A stretch of DNA of 64,000 bases, taken from contig JAGKQI010000031.1 of the NCBI GenBank assembly GCA_018806915.1, forward strand, positions 620,001-684,000. Direction: 5' to 3'. Source of the stretch: Phytophthora colocasiae. Lineage: Eukaryota > Oomycota > Peronosporomycetes > Peronosporales > Peronosporaceae. A program made the position numbers and the translations under genes. The notes under the pieces were generated by a model. That model searched no databases and had not been told where the DNA came from. It was given only the letters and a program-made list of their open reading frames with translations. Positions 30,923-41,927 of this stretch are shown here, piece by piece (position 1 is the stretch's first letter; each line of letters opens with the position of its first letter).

Positions 30923-31335
30923 TGTGGTGAATCGTAGGCATCAAGCCTGATTCCGCCGCCTTCAAGTTTGCGAACAGACAGTGAACTACCTGGTACATCC
31001 GGGTTGATCACAGACGGAGAGATGTCTGACTCTGGTGCATCCAAGTCAGCAATCTCCACCCGGCCAAACATTCACGGATCTTGTAGGACAGGCCGCCAGT
31101 GATCCAAGTGGAATCTCTGGTTGTCTTGCATGTTACCCCTGATGCTGTCGTCAGCATAAGGACTGTATACTTTCATTGAGACGGAAGGGTGGTGACGACT
31201 ATTCTATCCTCTCACTTTACAAAGTGCTAGCTACTGCACAAGCTGCATCAATACACTTGGCTACAAGTTTCCTGCAGGTTCGCCACCTGCCTTGCTTTGT
31301 GTTTGGTGTTGCTTCAACCTCCGGAAAACACCACA
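30923..31335 (+). repeat. 3' LTR of the Gypsy element
   Basis: 413 bp, equal to the 5' LTR except one base seen by eye. It is preceded by a purine-rich tract around 30910-30919 (CTTTGGGGGC, possible second-strand primer) and followed by the GAACC target copy. Confidence 0.96.
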
Positions 31336-31340
31336 GAACC

Positions 31341-32160
31341 TGAGCCAAACTACGCGGAGATTTTATGTGGGAATCCATGGCAATCAAAGCACTGGGAGTG
31401 GTTGGCGTTCGCATTTTTCTCAAAGCGAGCACGAATGTGTTCCTCTGTAGAAGAGCTTACAATCCAAGGAATTGAAAGTATGAGTACCGTAGATATGACA
31501 GCATTTTGCGCGATGTAATCGTCGGAGAAACCCGAAGAATTGCTTCTCGGTTGCTCAAGTGGTCCTTCTGGTATACAAGATGCGACGTTAGTGTCTGGTT
31601 GCCCGATTCGATGGGATTTTGACGAACAGAATGAGCCTGTGGTCGACTCTGAAGTGATAATCTGTGGTAATGAAATCCCATTCTTGTGGGTTATTACCGG
31701 GAATGACAAAAGCGACTGGGTGGATGCTCTGGTCCCTGGATGTGGTCGGTGTCAAGTTCAACGCCAAGACCTCGTGCAATGCAATCAAGTTAACGTCAGA
31801 CCACCTGGATATAGCTTGAAGTTGTATATCCCAGACCTCAAGCCGATGCTAGAAGCACTTTTGATGATGCTCGAAAACAATGATCGCCTGAAGTATTTGC
31901 ATCTTACATGGCCTACAAATACGAGGAGTACGCTGAGAGATTCCGGGAATTTACCAGATCGTTGTGGGACACTCAATCTGCAGAGTACCTTACTGAGTGA
32001 GTTAAGGTATCCCAGAATGAGAAGGTATCTGAATTGGGAAGACTGCGTAACAATTGGGAGAAAGACGTGGTGAAACATATCTTCGCGTTCGCCGCAGCGT
32101 CAGCTCTGAGAAAAGTTTATGTACTACCAAGACCTGCGGCGTTCGAAAACTGCAATAATC
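31341..32160 (+). pseudogene. Unknown family copy B, 3' part
   Basis: The copy resumes right after the retrotransposon: HWEWLAFAFFSKRAR and the ELTIQGIESMST segment match the centre of D and E. TAA at 31516-31518 interrupts it, but the frame continues with IQDATLVSGCPIRWDFDEQN and WVDALVPGCGRCQVQRQDLV. Near 31800 about 150 codons are missing and the frame jumps to YIPDLKPMLEALLMMLENND. Frame changes then lead to a worn C-terminus at about 32040-32130. From 31780 to 32360 it matches copy F (63043-63640) in inverse, so B and F are a duplicate pair. Confidence 0.82.
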
Positions 32161-32360
32161 TGATGTTAGCCATAATTGCCTGTCCAGAGCATAGGTAGCA
32201 GAGGACATACGTGTCGAAGACAGGAAAACGAATAAGCAGAGGACATACGTGTAAAAGGCGTAGGACGTGACAAAGGCCATAACTATTTGATGACAAAATG
32301 TGGTGGTTTCAGAATTGGGAGACGTAGCTGCACAAGCTATAAGTTCGCAACACGAGCTTA

Positions 32361-32562
32361 ACAATTGAAGACAAAACAAATGAAATGAGTGAGAAACTAG
32401 TGCTAGATAAACATTTTGCAGAACTGGTAACGATAGAAATCTCTTGCTCGTTTTCGAGACAGAGTGAGAATCAATCTGTTGAAGAATCTGGGAAATGTGG
32501 ACTACATCGAAATATCTGGGAAAAGTACGACGCAACTTAGCGGAGAATGTCCGGAAAATCAT
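32361..32562 (+). promoter_or_regulatory. Displaced 5' region of copy C (matches upstream of gene E)
   Basis: This block matches, in inverse, 61745-61950 directly upstream of gene E: the shared runs include CATTTTGCAGAACTGGTAA, AATCTGGGAAATGTGGACTA and CATCGAAATATCTGGGAAAA. It stops at about 32562 within GAGAATGTCC and the following ATCAT. Copy C continues 9.9 kb downstream at about 42447. So the promoter and leader of C are here, separated from its coding part by a Crypton and a Gypsy element. Confidence 0.75.
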
Positions 32563-34440
32563 TCCCCAAAATCTGTGGGACATTGTACCCATCGTGTTGG
32601 TTCGCGTCGGATATTCTGTCTGTCTGACATTTTCTGAAAAAGCGATTTTCGTTTTCCTATCTGAATGTGAGGCTCACAACGCAAAGTACGATTCTCCCCT
32701 CAAACGTCGGACAAGTGTACAACTAGAATGGAGGGCTATGATTGGGAAAAGCTACGGAGAGAAGTCTGTGAAATTCGTGAGAACACCGTGAATCCACGTT
32801 CACGAACTACATATCTGAACTCCTATAGTCGATTTATCGCGTGGGCTGCACTAAGCAAGAAGCCCTACGTCTCTGCTGCGTTCATCGAGAAGATCGGTGG
32901 TGTGCAGGACAAAACAGAGCAGCAAGTTCGCGCTCGCGTGAAGGAGAAGATCGCTCATGATCGCACTTCACCACCACTGGATTTTGCGAACCTCCAGGCA
33001 CAAGATTTCGTCATGTGGCTGGTGACATTGAAACGTAGAGACTGCGGTCCTCTCAGCTACTCAGCGTTCAACACTCATAGGGCAGCATTGTTCAACCTCT
33101 ACCGTGATTTTGAATTTACCATGACTAAAACGCTGGAGTCGGAGCTGACTAACCACTTCAAAGGTCTAAAAAACAAGCTGGCTAAAGACGTGGGAAACGG
33201 CATTGGTGACGTCAAGACAGGCAAAGACCCACTGATGTTTGATTTGTACACGTTTCTCTGTGAAAAGATGCTTGCTCACCCGGCAAAAGAGATGACTTTC
33301 TCGCATACGTACATGGTGATCGCGTGGAATTTAATGTGCCGGTCGTCTAATGCATTTGGTATTCGGCACTCTCATATGGAATGGCGCGGTGACGCTTTGC
33401 AGATTTACTTTGCCCATATGAAAAACGACCAAGGTGGTGATCGCCCTCGTGATCCGCGTCACGAATATGCTAACCCTCTGCGACCAGAAATTTGCCCTAT
33501 TCTAGCGTTGGGGATCTTTTGGTCATGCACAGATTTTGATGGGACAGACTTACTATTTCCTGGTAACAACCAGTACGAGCGCTTTCGCAAGTCACTGCAG
33601 CGGATTCTGACACAGGAGGATGCCGTTGCTGAGCTAAGCCGCCAAGGACTTAAAGCTACAGAGTTAGGCATTCCATTCCATGTGAAAAGGTGCAGCTACA
33701 TTCTGCTCGTCCGGTTCGACGGCGTGTCCATCATCGACAGCGGTTCATTTGCGAGCAGGGTGGTCACTGGGAGGTGTGCAGAACACATATCTTCGTTACG
33801 AGGCAGCCGTGGATATGCACGTTGGACGCACGGTTGCTGGGCTGCCTACAGAGAGCGCTCAATTCTCTATATTAGCTCCACACTTTGAGTATCACGAGAA
33901 ATGCGTGAATACAGGAGTTTAGTTGATGTTTCCTGGTATACCAGAAAGACTGGAATTCATCGCAGAGTACTGCTTAGCTTCGCTCGTCTATCACTACTCT
34001 TATCTAAAGAAGACACTGCCACCTGAACACCAATTATTTGAGAGTCCACTTTTCCAAGACCCAGAACTTCAACTTCAACTGTTTGAACGAGTTAAAACTG
34101 GAGATGGAAGTGGTAATTCTCAAATTCGTCCAACTGGAATACCCCCCGCATGTGTCAGTATTGTGTGAGATGAAGTGGCTAAAGCAGAGTTGGTAGAGGC
34201 GTTATCCAGAATTGAATCAACCAGGGTCGAAACTGTAAAGGATATTGTAGGCGAACTGGAAGCTCGAGCAATTGGCGCTGTACTGTTTCGTATGATGGCC
34301 TCAATGATGCTATCAGATCCTGTCTGCAAGAAACGGGAGTAAATGATCTTGTACAGCGACTAACAAGTCCAGTACAACAAACACCAGATGCGACTACTGA
34401 TATTCAAGACAACGAATCGGCACTTCATGAGGCCACCGAT
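32563..34440 (+). mobile_element. Crypton (tyrosine-recombinase) transposon, decayed
   Basis: The coding remains of an oomycete Crypton fill this stretch. Cryptons have no inverted repeats, so ends are set only by flanking gene sequence: the left end at the break in the copy C leader, the right end uncertain because a Gypsy element abuts near 34440. The 78 bp at 42370-42446, between the Gypsy LTR and copy C, may be the other Crypton end, which would make the Gypsy insertion nested. Confidence 0.75.
32728..34400 (+). pseudogene. Crypton tyrosine recombinase
   Basis: From the ATG at 32728 the frame runs 386 codons. The SAM-like N-terminal half (SRTTYLNSYSRFIAWAALSK, then FNTHRAALFNLYRDF) is followed by the catalytic half: MCRSSNAFGIRHSHMEW holds the first Arg, then IYFAHMKNDQGGDRPRDPRH and YANPLRPEICPILALG. 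Near 33680 a small deletion breaks the H-x-x-R box (FHVKRCS where HSVRKGAA is usual). In the next frame the sequence goes on with HLRAGWSLGGVQNTYLRYEA, which includes the catalytic Tyr. The C-terminal region (FPGIPERLEFIAEYCLASLV) follows at 33925 and further shifts occur near 34145. The enzyme would cut and rejoin DNA, but this copy is broken. Confidence 0.85.
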
Positions 34441-36616
34441 ATGGCCTCCAGGGCTCTTAGCTCGCCCAGCAGCACTGCTGCGACGGCTAGCCCTAGCCAA
34501 AGGCGCAGTAGGTCTCCGTCCCTACCGCCTGATACTCGACCGAATCCTCAGTTCGAGTATAGGCACCATAGCCCCGGTTCCTGGAGTCCTTCCGAACAGG
34601 AAGCGACTCTTGTCAGCTACTCGGGCGACGAGAGCGACAACGATGACGCCGAGGGCAAGCCTGCGGCTGGTGCTCCGACCACGGAGGAGCACCATGGAGA
34701 CAAGAACACCGCGTCCAAGTCTCCCGACAACACCAGCGGCCGTGGTGGCGACACTACGCACCACCTGTCAGACATCTGACACTTGCTGAAGGGCGCGAAC
34801 GCGCCCGGGCCATTCTGGCAGAGGAGAAGGTGCCCATCACCAACTCCAAGAAGCGTCATGCTTCACAGTCTCCTTGTCAAGACATGACAAGGAGAAGGGA
34901 GCTCGAAGAGATCTTCGGCCCCGACGACGTCGACGATAACGACGCCGATGAGGAGTAGGGGCTCATCCGCGAGCCCCAAGAGATCACTAACGATCTCGAT
35001 GAGCAGCAAGAGCTCTTTCAGGCTGCTCAACAGCCAATGCGCACCGCACCAACGGTCGCAGGTGGGTCTCATTAACACGATGAGGACTCTGCCCACCAGC
35101 GGGGATACTACCCGCCCGATCAAGGCTCAGGAGCTGCTGCGTATCTCAAGCAGCTCCAGGACCCACGTCCTCTCATAGGGGCCATACCTCCAAAGGTGCC
35201 TATGAGCGGGCCTTGGTTCAGAAAGAACCTCTCTTTCAAGGCAACCTCTCTGTTGCCAGGTGCGTGCTTCTAGCACAGCACCGAATTCCTCTCAAGGAAT
35301 TCACCTCGCTTCGCAAGAAGACTGAGACTAAGGGTGGTCTCAAGCCCACATGGGGTTACCCATGGGTTCTCCCAGAGAACACTGCGTCGTGGATCGACGC
35401 TGAGGATCTCTTCTGGCAATGGGTCCGGTTGACAGTCAAGCCAACACAGGAGTACAACAAACTCCGTGACGAAGATCACCTGGAGGACATCCTCCGCCTC
35501 CGGGACCTTCGTGTCCAGTTTGCTCACCTCGTAGGCAAACGTCAGCTCCATCATCAGATGGAGCGACTGAGAACTGAGTCTCAGTCCAGCGCTCACAATG
35601 AGCGCGGGTATGGAACACATACACCTGTGTTCCAACTCCGTTCAGCGGCTAAGAAGCCGCGGACTACTTACGAGGCTGCCGCCGTGCCTCTTCCCAGCAC
35701 GCGACAGCCTTCGGTCAGTCAACCTGGAGCCGCTCAATCGGCTCCCAGGTACTCTGCGACGCAGGGTACCCGCGCCACTTCACTCGGAGCTGGCGCTTCC
35801 CACCGCGATGTCGCTCCTGGAGAACCCGCTCCACATAGTAGTGGCGTTCTCCGTTCCGGTCAAGCAAGGCCGGAGGAGGCCTCGCTCGACTGCTCTTTCG
35901 AGCCGTCCCCGACGTTGGGGACTCAGAGGCCTTCGGCTGGGCCTCTTGACCAACTTGTTGCTGAGCAACAGAAGGAGATCCGCCTCCTCCGAGCGCGTGT
36001 CCTCGCGCTTGAGGTCGCTCTTGGTCATGGTGTTGGCGGCCAGGCTGCCTCTGCAGTCGGCCAACCTGGTGTCGTGCGCCTACTGGAAGACCTGCGTCTC
36101 GCGATGCAGGGTCTTCATGGTCGTGTAGACCGTAGTGCCTCTTCGCGGGCACTTGACTCCCTTCGTCAAGAGGTCTACGACCTTCAGGCGACGATGTCTC
36201 GCCGGGAGTCGCAACCGTACGCGTACTCCCCGTTGTCGCGCGACTCGCGCCTAGGGGCCTACTCGCTTGGCCCCTCGGTGTATCCACACCGCTCGTACCT
36301 TCCACCGGGTACGGCTTCACCCCTGGGAGTCACCAAACTCCCTATTACCTGGGGCGCTCTGCGCCTGACGCTCAACCTCGCGTCGAGGAGGTTCACTCTC
36401 CTCCTCGCGGCCGCCTTCAACCTCTTGAGGGGCCGCATGACCCTGAGGGTCATGGTACCGCTCCAGACGACCCACATAAAACGTTGGGTGGGTCGTCATC
36501 GACTTAGGCAAGTCGATCGTGTAGGCAGCGCCGTGCCTACCCAGGACCTTGAAGGGTCCAATGAAGCGATGCTTCAACTTGTTGCTCACCGTGGACCTAA
36601 CAGTGTTAAGAGGTAG
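34441..36616 (+). pseudogene. Antisense reading frame across the 3' end of a minus-strand Gypsy element
   Basis: The plus strand here reads like protein although the transposon genes are on the minus strand. Pieces are 34441-34779 (Ser/Pro/Asp-rich, PSLPPDTRPNPQFEYRHHSP), a second frame to about 35200 with a stop at 34956 (LTLAEGRERARAILAEEKVP, YLKQLQDPRPLIGAIPPKVP), and 35213-36616 (PTWGYPWVLPENTASWIDAE, HLEDILRLRDLRVQFAHLVG, and a heptad-rich EQQKEIRLLRARVLALEVAL). Its last 900 bp overlap the chromodomain end of pol in antisense. Frame changes near 34790 and 35200 suggest a decayed gene. Antisense frames between pol and LTR are known in some plant Gypsy elements. I do not recognise the product. 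Confidence 0.5.
35715..36589 (-). pseudogene. Gypsy pol C-terminus with chromodomain
   Basis: This continues the integrase C-terminus after a frame change near 36600: KHRFIGPFKVLGRHG and TFYVGRLERYHDP. A second frame change at about 36320 leads to a low-complexity linker and a terminal chromodomain: HYYVERVLQERHRGGKRQLR followed by VKWRGYPASQSTWEPIERL, ending at TAG near 35715. The chromodomain has the aromatic positions of the family (Tyr, Trp, Trp). It overlaps the antisense plus-strand frame. Confidence 0.8.
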
Positions 36617-38848
36617 GTTCTAGTGTCGAGTAGCACTAAGTCACCCACATTAAATACACTTAAGTTTCCTCTCCCATGTTGGTCTGAGTACTCCTTTTGC
36701 TTGTCCTGTGCGAGTGTCATTGTATCTCGCACCCGGCTGATCACATTCAGCCTGTTGCCGACAAATGTCGACAACTTCTTCCGCAGCGCGGCTGGTTCAT
36801 CACCGGAAACCTGGGAGGAAAGCTCTTTCCGAGCCTCTCCCCCACTTACTCTCGAAGCCGCGGAGCCCCCACCCAGTGTGAGCGGCACCAGGGGGTTCCG
36901 AAGCCCGTTCAAGTAGAACGGCGTGAACCCCGTTGACGCGTGTACCGCGTTGTTGAGTGCAAACTCAACCATAGGCAGCTGCGCTGACCAAGAGCGCGGC
37001 GCCTCAGCGCAAACACTGCGCAGCACGTCTTCAACCACTCGGTTGACGCGCTCAGTCTGACCATCGGTCTGCGGATGGTCCGCTGTTGACATCGTCAACC
37101 GTGTTCCTAGCAATTGGAACAGCGTTTTCCAAAACGCAGCGGTAAACCGCGGGTCGCGGTCAGAGACAACAGTCTCAGGCAACCCGTGATAGCGGAATAC
37201 GCTATCAAGGAACAACTTCGCAGTTTGTTCCCCGGTAATGGTCTCAGAGACCGGAGCAAGATGCACCATCTTGCTTAACCGGCATACAAACACCACAATG
37301 CCGGTGTTCTTCTGGTCATCGGCCGGAAGGCCGAAGGCAAAGTCGAGACTCATCGACTTCCAGCAGTCCAGTGGGACTGGCAGGCTCTGCAGCGGAGCCG
37401 ACGCGTGCCCCGCCGGCTTTACGCGCTGACATGTTTCACATGTCTTGATGTACTTGGCCACCCACTTGTACATGTGGGCCCACCAAAACATCAGAGAGAC
37501 CCCATGATAGGTCTTCTCTCGGCCCAAGTGGCCATTCGAAGGCACATCGTGTGCCTCGTGAAGTATATCATACTTCAGATCCTCGTCGTTCGGAACAACG
37601 ACCCGCGGAGGATCCCCGGGCTCCACCCGATAGTGGAGCAGGCCATCGGCCCACTCATAGCGGTGGAGCCGTGCCCGCTGTCGAGGCGTAAGCCATTCGA
37701 CCTTGGCATCCGTGCCAGCGGACAAATACCGCACAATAGGGGCGAGGGTGTCATCGTCCCGATACGCCAAGCGTATTCGATCGTAAAGATCCGTCGTGGC
37801 CCGACTAATATGAGCGAACTCATAGTCGGGCCTGCGCGACAAAGCGTCGGCAAGCGTGTTGAGCTTGCCAGGCTTGTATTCAACGCGGAAGTTATACTCC
37901 GGGAAAAATGACAGCCAACGCGCCATCCGCTGCGATAAGTGCGGCGTATGGATGGCTGTCCGCAAGGACGCGTGGCCCGTATAGACCACAAAGGGCCGTG
38001 AGCCCAGAAGATGCACCCTGAACTTGACAAGGGCATACTTCATCGACAAGAGTTCCTTGTCGTGAACGGGATAATTCCGTTCGGCAGCCTTCAGCTGCCT
38101 GGACTGGAACGATCACCCGATCTCGTCCCTCATCGTCCTGTTGCAATAGCGCACAGCCAATTGCATAGTCGGAAGCGTCACAGACAACGCTAAACGACTT
38201 GGCATCGTCTGGCAACGCCAGGACGGGCGCGCATTGCAAGCTCGCCTTGATGCTGTCAAAAGCATCCTGGTGCTGGCGCTCCCAGCACCACTCGGCCTCC
38301 TTCTTCAGAAGGTCCGACAAAGGCTTTGCGAGTCCCGCATAGCCAGCACTGTACTTGTGCAAGTAGTTGGCTAAGCCCAACCACTTCCTCAGGTCCTTCT
38401 GTGACCGAGGAACAGGCCATGCCGCAATGGCTTTGACATTGTCAGGATCCGCTCGGACCCCGACGCTGCTGACGAAGCAGCCGAGGACCTTAATCTCCTC
38501 AGCTGCGAAGACGCACTTGTCGATGTTGGCATAGAGCTTGTTAGCTCTCATGACCTCAAACACTCGACGGAGGTGCTCTCGATGCACCTCTATAGCCGTC
38601 TTGCCTCCCTCGGCACGGCTATGGACGAATATATCGTCAAAGTACGTCTGCGTGAACGCACGCAAAGGTCTAAACAACTGTGTGACCAAGCGATTGAAGG
38701 TCGCTGGTGCGTTGGATAGACCTTGTGGCATTACCAGCCACTCTCAGAGCATACCGCTCGGCGTGCTCACGGCCGTGAGCGGGATTTAACACTCCCGCAT
38801 CAGGATCTGGTAGTATCCATCCTCCAGATCCAGCGCGCTATACAGCGT
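36586..38848 (-). pseudogene. Gypsy RT, RNase H and integrase, broken
   Basis: Just after the stop at 38849 the same frame continues SALDLEDGYYQILMREC, and further stops interrupt it at about 38787 and 38745 before WLVMPQGLSNAPATFNRL. The RT active site is YFDDIFVH. RNase H starts FSVVCDASDYAIGCALLQQD, then the frame changes near 38045. The other frame carries the end of RNase H (ADALSRRPDY), the integrase zinc site (HLGREKTYHG, CETCQRVKPA), and the core with Asp in SLDFAFGLP, Asp in VVSDRDPRF and Glu in GQTERVNRV. Three stops and one shift make it inactive. Confidence 0.88.
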
Positions 38849-41056
38849 TCAGCCGGCCATGTTGTTCAACAACACATCCTTGCGAGGGATCGGCGTCTGT
38901 GCTGGCACAGTCGCGCTGTTCAGCTTGTTGTAAGCATGAACCAGACGCCACTTTCCGTTCGGCTTGCGAACGCAGAAGGTTGGCGTCGAGTGCGGGGACT
39001 TCGATTCCCGCACCATTCCCGCTTTCGCCTTAGCGGCGAAGAACGCGTCAATGACGTCGCTCTGCTCTCGGGGCAGGGGCCATTGACGCGTGACACAATA
39101 CTTTGTGCCTGGCACGAGATCAATCTCGTGTCTGATCCCTCGGTCTGGTGGGAGCTTTGAGGGTGAGTCCTTAGACACCACGTCCTCAAACTCCTTCACT
39201 AAAGGATACAACGGATCCTTCGGATTCTTCAGAATCTCGGAGCCCGTGCGCGACGCACGCTGCTTCCGGAACTCCTCCAGGACGTCTTCGTCCATCACTG
39301 AGGAGGAGTTCAACTCCTCTGGAGTGGGCTCCGGCCTAAGGAGAACCATCTCCGATATCTCCCCGGCCTTCAACTCGGCCAGAAAGTCCTCCATCGCGAC
39401 TTCCTCGAGGTTCAATAGCTCTGATACCTCAGGCAGGGGTGCCAACTCGATGGCCCCCGCCTTCACGCGATGCCCGGTCACGCCGTCGAAGATGTGATAG
39501 CATTCTTCGACCGACTGTGACCTAGGAGCCTTTAGCTCCTGTCCCAAGTCCTCGTGAACTTCTTCGGGATGGTATTCTACCAACCCCGGCTTACGACCAT
39601 GGCGTGGGGTTAACTTACCCAAGCCCGGTGATGCCACTACGATGGCATGACGAGCCCTCATGGCTCCGTGCGGAACTGCGTTACCCGCATCGGAAGCACC
39701 CTTGGTGTCTTCCTGATCAGTTATGGTCTGAGCGACCTTGCGTGGAACTACTTCTCTCACGCCGGGTGATGCCACTACTTCGGCATCACGAGCCCTCGTG
39801 GCTCCATGCGGAACTCTGTTACCCGCATCAGTTATGGTCTGAGCGACCTGGCGTCGAACTACTTCTCTCACGCCTGGTGATGCCACTACTTCGGCATCAC
39901 GAGCCCTCGTGGCTCCATGCGGAACTCTGTTACCCGCATCAGTTATGGTCTGAGCGACCTGGCGTCGAACTACTTCTCGTACGCCTGGCGATGCCACTAC
40001 TTCGACATCGCGAGCCATCTTGGCTTCCTGCGGAACTCTTGCATCCGCTTGTGGACCTAAGTTACCCACCTGGTTAGTGCTCTCGGGCACTACCACAGTC
40101 GCAGCCTGTACGTCGCTGCGACTTCGTGCGTGGGGCCCTGCTGTCTTTCCAGACCCACACGTAGGGCAAGGGCCTCCGCCCGTTGCCCCGGCCATCCATG
40201 GCCCACGATCACTTCTCGTGTGGGGCGATGTAGCACCGACTACACCAGCCCCCAAATACTCCTCGGACGCTGCCGCGTCCTGGCGGTTCCAGCGAACGCC
40301 CTTAGTCCTGACAGAGGTGGGAACATGACTCACCAAAGCTCTGTCAGAGACTGCAGGCCGGCTAGCCCCAATGGCTTTGCTGCGCCAATCGATCCAGGGC
40401 TCGTGCTTCTCAAGCCACGGCATCCCTAGGATCAAGTCGTACTTGTCCATCTCGAGGACAATGAACGACTCCACGCTGTCGAAGTCCTCAAACTTTACAG
40501 CCAGGTCCACCTGGACCATTGGTACTTCCACCACCGTACCATCAGCTAGTCGTACGGCGACTAGCCCACTTCCCTCGCTCTCACGTAGAGCATCCTCAAA
40601 CTTGCCGCGGTTCCTCGCGACAGTTTGTCGGCGAGCAAAGTTCTTGCTCGCCCCAGAGTCTATCAAGACTCTAAAGGGGTTGTTAAACCCCCGTACACTC
40701 GCGTGTACCACCAGCAGCCCACCGCTGCCCTTCTCCGCTTTGAGAGTCCCAAGACTCTCTGGGGCTAAGTCTCCACTGCGTGTGCCTCCCGCACCACCCG
40801 AATGGGGACTTAGTGTTTCCCAGTAGGGCGCCCCGCCCCTACTGGTCCCCGGAGTTCCCCTGACTCTTGGGCGCCGGCTTCTTCCAGCGGCCCTTAGAGC
40901 CCTGAGGCTTGGAAGACCTCTTCCATAGGCCCCCAGAGGGGCAGACACGTGCGAAGTGTCCGAAATGCCCGCACTCGAAACAGCGGATGCGTTTCTGCTC
41001 GGCGAGCCCCAAGTCCATAGGGGCTGGTCCCGAGCCTGCTCCATTCCCAGGAGCAC
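38849..41056 (-). pseudogene. Gypsy protease, repeat linker and start of RT
   Basis: The frame overlaps the end of gag by about 210 bp in another phase, as usual for pol. The aspartic protease is seen at VLIDSGASKNFARRQ, then VPMVQVDLAVKF and DLILGMPWLEKHEPWIDW. A long linker follows with three near-identical 37-residue units. RT begins with TPTFCVRKPNGKWRLVHAYN and ends at TGA 38849-38851, just before the catalytic part. The linker contains acidic segments (EELNSSSVMDEDVLEEFRK). Nothing else in it is recognised. Confidence 0.87.
39640..40040 (-). repeat. 111-bp coding tandem repeat in the protease-RT linker
   Basis: The motif TTATGGTCTGAGCGACC recurs at 39721, 39832 and 39943, giving an exact 111-bp period; a divergent unit lies at each end. 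On the minus strand each unit encodes 37 residues beginning DAEVVASPGVREVVRRQVAQ. Near-identity of the inner units suggests recent expansion. Confidence 0.92.
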
Positions 41057-41843
41057 TGGCCGACGCCGTCGTCGGCCCGCTGTGGCCTTGCCACGCAGAG
41101 GCAGGAGTCTGAGCCTGTATATGGCTGTACTCCTCCTGGAGCGCGACTTGAATCGCCTCCTCCATCGTATTGGCCTGCACGCGGAACAACTGCGTGCGGG
41201 CCGGGCTTACTCTTAAGCCGTCCATGAACACAGTTACTTGGATGTGTTCAGGTAGGGGATTCCCCACCAGAGACGCCGCGAGAACGCGCATCTCCTGGAT
41301 GTTTTCGTGCAGGTCACGTTTCCCTTGCTTGCAGGCTAGGAAGCGTGACCGCTGGCGATACTCATAGTTCGCCGGGAGGAATGCGGCCCGGAGCTGTTCC
41401 AACAGCTGGGCCCAGGATGTAAAACATCCAGGCGACGTCGCTTCGCGCGTGTACGCCCATGTCTTCGCTCGACCTCCGAGGTTAGACAACGCGAAAGCGA
41501 CTCGGAGTCGCTCCACCGAGATGAGAGCCGCCTCCATGGCGATCTCAACTTCTCGGATCCAGAAGTGAAGGTTCTCACCTTCTTTCCCTTCATAGGGAAG
41601 AACCTTGAGTCTTAAAGGCTTGGGTTGAGCCGACCTCGGTTCAACCACAGGAGCCTCAAAGGTTCCTCGAACGTGCTCGATGAGCCCACGTTCGTACATG
41701 TCGAACGCCGCCACGCGTTCGACCTGCTCGGCCGGCGTCGCAGCCGCCAAGCTTCGGAAGGCATCCATCCCAAAGATGCCCGCCATCTTCCGGACCGACT
41801 CAAACTGAGAGTCGGTCAAGTGAGGAAACTCACTTCGATCCAT
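40839..41843 (-). CDS. Gypsy Gag
   Basis: A 334-residue Gag from the ATG at 41843-41841. The central region has the retrotransposon capsid pattern (LRVAFALSNLGGRAKTWAYT, SWAQLLEQLRAAFLPANYEY, ACKQGKRDLHENIQEMRVLA). A zinc knuckle CFECGHFGHFARVC near residue 295 binds RNA. A basic tail follows. Gag is unbroken although the downstream pol is not, so it could still be translated. It would form the particle that packages element RNA. Confidence 0.92.
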   Translation of the reverse strand: MDRSEFPHLTDSQFESVRKMAGIFGMDAFRSLAAATPAEQVERVAAFDMYERGLIEHVRGTFEAPVVEPRSAQPKPLRLKVLPYEGKEGENLHFWIREVEIAMEAALISVERLRVAFALSNLGGRAKTWAYTREATSPGCFTSWAQLLEQLRAAFLPANYEYRQRSRFLACKQGKRDLHENIQEMRVLAASLVGNPLPEHIQVTVFMDGLRVSPARTQLFRVQANTMEEAIQVALQEEYSHIQAQTPASAWQGHSGPTTASASAPGNGAGSGPAPMDLGLAEQKRIRCFECGHFGHFARVCPSGGLWKRSSKPQGSKGRWKKPAPKSQGNSGDQ

Positions 41844-41927
41844 GGTGGCCAACTACTTCTGGCCACAGAGGATTCAGGTAATCAATCTACCCGCGTAGGC
41901 GTAGGATTGACTACAAGTGCTACCAAG

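Larger units (their letters stand above)
25382..31335 (+). mobile_element. Ty3/Gypsy retrotransposon with both LTRs (5.95 kb)
   Basis: The LTRs, 25382-25794 and 30923-31335, are both 413 bp, begin TGTGGTG and end CACCACA. I found one difference (A at 25592, T at 31133). The target duplication GAACC is at 25377-25381 and 31336-31340, inside copy B of the unknown family. The body holds a gag-pol frame in one reading frame, cut by two TAG codons. No clear tRNA primer site follows the left LTR. Near-identical LTRs mean the insertion is young on this genome's scale. Confidence 0.97.

Noticed and set aside
35715..36320. Choosing only one strand as coding at the Gypsy 3' end
   Set aside because: The chromodomain on the minus strand is certain, and the plus-strand frame has its own protein-like pattern upstream, so both were kept with different confidence.
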